Positions 62,085 to 64,000 of a stretch of DNA of 64,000 nucleotides are shown in pieces. The notes beneath the pieces were generated by a model that saw only the letters and a program-made list of their open reading frames with translations, did not search any database and was not told where the DNA came from. The DNA lies in the NCBI GenBank assembly GCA_026002935.1, contig BPGH01000002.1, forward strand, positions 124,001 to 188,000, written 5' to 3'. The stretch comes from Acidimicrobiia bacterium. GTDB lineage: Bacteria > Actinomycetota > Acidimicrobiia > IMCC26256 > PALSA-610. The position numbers were made by a program, and so were the translations under genes. Positions within the stretch are counted from its first letter, which is position 1; each line of letters opens with the position of its first letter.

Positions 62085-63107
62085 CGGTCCCCTCCGATCC
62101 GCTCGTGTGCCAGCGCGCGCAGGTGCTCGCCGTCGTCCCCGAACCACCGTGCGCGAGCACAGCGCGCGCCGCAGGTAGACGTGCGCGATGCACTCCCACG
62201 TGTTCCCGATGCCCGCCGTGCACCTGGATCGCGGTCTCGCAGACCGTGCGCGCCGCCCGGGCGCAGTACGCCTTGGCGACACGCCCGGCCGCGCGCGCCT
62301 CGCGGGCGGCAGCTCGTCGACGGCCCACGCGGCGTGCTGCGCGACGCTGGCGCGAGCCCTCGAGCAGGCAGTGGGCCTCGGCGAGCAGGTGCTGCACCGC
62401 CTGGAAGGAGCCGACGGGCACGCCGAACTGCCGCCGCTGCGCCGCGTACTCGACGGCGACCGCGAGCACGCCGCGCATCACCCCGACGAGGTCGGCGCTC
62501 GTCAGCGCGAGTCCGAGCGCGTGCCACGCGCGCGAGGTCGTCGTCGGTGAGGAGCCGCTCGTGCCGCACGGGCTCGCGCGGGCGCGCCGGCGACCACGTC
62601 GCGCGCCGCCCGCGTGAGGTCGGAGCCGCGCCGCCTCGGCGCGAGCGGGACGCGGCCGAGCCGGTAGCCGCTCCCGTCGGGGACGACGACGTACGCCGCG
62701 TCGCAGCCGTCCGCGTCGAGGGCGAGGCCGGCGGACGGTGGCCCGGACCCGGCCGCCGCGACACCGCCGAGGTCGGGCCGGTGGGCGACCGCGACGCCCG
62801 GTTCCGGGGCGCGCGCCCGCCCGGCGCGCGAGGTCGCGGGCGAGCAGCGGCCCCGCGTAGGCGGTGTCGGCGACGCCCGCGCCGAGTGCCTCGGCGACGA
62901 TCGCGGCCTCGACCCCGCTCGCGAGCGGCGCGCCGCCGCCCGCGTCGTCGCGCAGCCCGGGCCAGCCGGCGTCGCGGACCGCGGCGGCGAGGCGCGCCCG
63001 GCGCGCCGGGTCGTCGAGGTCCGCGACCGCCCGCACCCCGTGCGTACGGGCAGCCGCCGTGCCGCGCGGCGCAGCTCGTCCTGTTCGGGGGTGAGCCTCG
63101 TGTCCAT
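62071..63107 (-). CDS. Acyl-CoA dehydrogenase, heteromer partner, several frameshifts
   Basis: ATG 63107 begins MDTRLTPEQDELRRAARRL. Later pieces are VADLDDPARRARLAAAVRDA, then GLALDADGCDAAYVVVPDGS in another frame. QRRQFGVPVGSFQAVQHLLA and IQVHGGIGNTWECIAHVYL follow. The end is uncertain: TGA 62071 closes one frame, while the best-fitting tail ([21 protein letters not shown]) lies in another. The short first half and the VHGGIG-like loop match partner ACAD chains at 6845 and 53837. It pairs with the downstream ACAD and is third from the left in the thiolase operon. Confidence 0.72.
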
Positions 63108-63110
63108 CGC

Positions 63111-64000
63111 TCAGCGCGACAGGATCGACACCCCGGCCGTGCCGGGTGCCCCGTAGAGCTGCGTGTAGCCGACGCGTGGTTCGCCGGGAACCTGGCGTTC
63201 TCCGGCGCGTCCCCGGAGCTGGAGCACGATCTCGTGCACCTGCCGCAGCCCCGACGCACCGATCGGCTCGCCGTTCGCGATCAGACCCCCGTCGGTGTTG
63301 ACCGGCAGCCGTCCGCCGATCTCCAGCGCGCCCTGCGCGACGAGCTCCTCCTGCTCGCCGTCGGCGCAGAACCCGTTCTCGGCGAGGTGGATCACCTCCG
63401 CGCCGGCGTCGGTGTCCTGGAGCTGGATCGACGTCGACGTCCTCCGGCCCGATCCCGGCCGCCTCGTACGCGGCGCGCGACGCGTCGACCGTCGGGCCCG
63501 GGACCTCCTCCACCGGCAGCCACGGGTGGTGCACCTCGAACGCGCCGAGCCGGCGCGTCCGCACCGTGGACGCGCGGAGGTAGACGGGTGTGTCGGTGTA
63601 GCGGCGGGCGAGCTCCGCCCGGCACAGCACGACCGCCGCCGCCCCCTCGTCGGGGCTGCAGAACATGTACTGCGTCAGCGGGTGGTTGAGCACCGGCGAG
63701 GCGAGGATCTCCTCCTCCGACAGCGGCTTGCGGCGGAACGCGTTGGGGTTCAGCGACCCGTTGCGGTAGTTCTTCGCCGCGACGCGCGCGAGCGTCTCGC
63801 GAGAGATGCCGTGGTCGTGCATGTACTTGTTGATCTTCATCCCGAAGAACTTGGTCGTGACGAAGTGGCCGAGCTCGCCGTACCACGACGGGCAGGCGTA
63901 CAGGCGCGGGTCGGCGCTGAACGCACCGGGGAGGTGCTTGTCCATCCCGATGGCGATGCCGAGGTCGTGGTCGCCGAGCCGGATGGTGTTCGCGGCGAGC
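63111..64000 (-). CDS. Thiolase family protein, SCP-x/lipid-transfer type, 5'-partial with one frameshift
   Basis: The gene runs off the right end; the first visible residues are LAANTIRLGDHDLGIAIGMD. Thiolase features follow: RVAAKNYRNGSLNPNAFRRK, YMFCSPDEGAAAVVLC and ENGFCADGEQEELVAQG. The loop is NTDGGLIANGEPIGASG, where the usual GHP reads GEP. A frameshift at ~63430 separates GPEDVDV from IQLQDTDAGAEVIHL. The nucleophile Cys should lie just outside the window. It probably cleaves a 3-ketoacyl-CoA or acts as a partner in aldol cleavage, as in steroid side-chain breakdown. It is the most upstream visible gene of this operon. Confidence 0.82.

Noticed and set aside
1..64000. A steroid-ring (cholesterol/cholate) catabolic cluster
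   Set aside because: P450, ACAD pairs and thiolase resemble side-chain genes, but I see no KstD, KshA/B, HsaA-D or Mce genes and no obvious KstR site, so the substrate is left open.
1..64000. CRISPR arrays, tRNA, rRNA or riboswitches
   Set aside because: No regularly spaced repeats, cloverleaf sequence or leader longer than ~250 bases with recognisable structure was seen.

Overview
The window is GC-rich bacterial DNA. It has dense genes, many GTG starts, and stop/start overlaps of the ATGA, GTGA and TGATG type. Gene content points to an actinobacterium: heteromeric FadE-type acyl-CoA dehydrogenases, five soluble cytochromes P450, an F420-type LLM oxidoreductase, an SCP-x-type thiolase and a DUF222-HNH (13E12-like) protein. 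Acidimicrobiia or a mycobacterial relative is my guess; no rRNA or other phylogenetic marker is present to settle it. I found no tRNA, rRNA, CRISPR array or insertion sequence.

Layout. 1-2710 (+): end of a branched-chain amino-acid-type ABC importer, with two permeases and an ATPase fused, followed by LivF. 2807-10144 (+): amidohydrolase, acyl-CoA ligase, DUF222-HNH protein, acyl-CoA dehydrogenase (ACAD) pair, P450. 10161-12644 (-): ACAD and a badly frameshifted amidohydrolase. 12729-14414: a lone SDR (+) and a crotonase (-). 14501-22931 (+): an eight-gene run of two crotonases, ligase, hotdog thioesterase, two ligases, amidohydrolase and a GntR regulator. 22984-28237 (-, with one + gene): APH-type kinase, unknown protein, LLM oxidoreductase, acyl-CoA carboxylase carboxyltransferase, crotonase. 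28398-29839 (+): ArsR regulator and an SRPBCC-MDMPI fusion. 29874-34014 (-): SDR, MDR, APH kinase, ACAD. 34069-37293 (+): TetR, P450, epoxide hydrolase. 37302-42216 (-): SDR, amidohydrolase, P450, aldehyde dehydrogenase. 42368-49772 (-): D-aminoacylase-type hydrolase, SDR, AKR, P450, ACAD, aldehyde dehydrogenase. 50019-56206 (+): TetR, SDR, amidohydrolase, ACAD pair, P450. 56239-64000: SDR (-), crotonase (+), then SDR, DegT-family enzyme, crotonase, ACAD pair and thiolase (-), running off the end.

Together the genes describe CoA-dependent breakdown of one or more large hydrophobic substrates. Import and CoA activation would be followed by P450 hydroxylation, oxidation by SDR, AKR or aldehyde dehydrogenase, and beta-oxidation by ACAD pairs, crotonases, HSD17B4-like SDR and thiolase. 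No steroid-ring genes are visible, so the substrate is unknown. Five PF04909 amidohydrolases are dispersed through these units.

The most notable regulatory signals are two recurring palindromes. Family 1 (ACATnTAnATGT core) occurs at four promoters. Family 2 (GYGAGAAY-N3-RTTCTCRC) occurs at six places, including upstream of two paralogous P450s and both TetR genes. Many genes at about 10-22 kb and 56-64 kb carry single-base frameshifts, often in C or G runs, which looks more like draft-sequence error than true gene decay.
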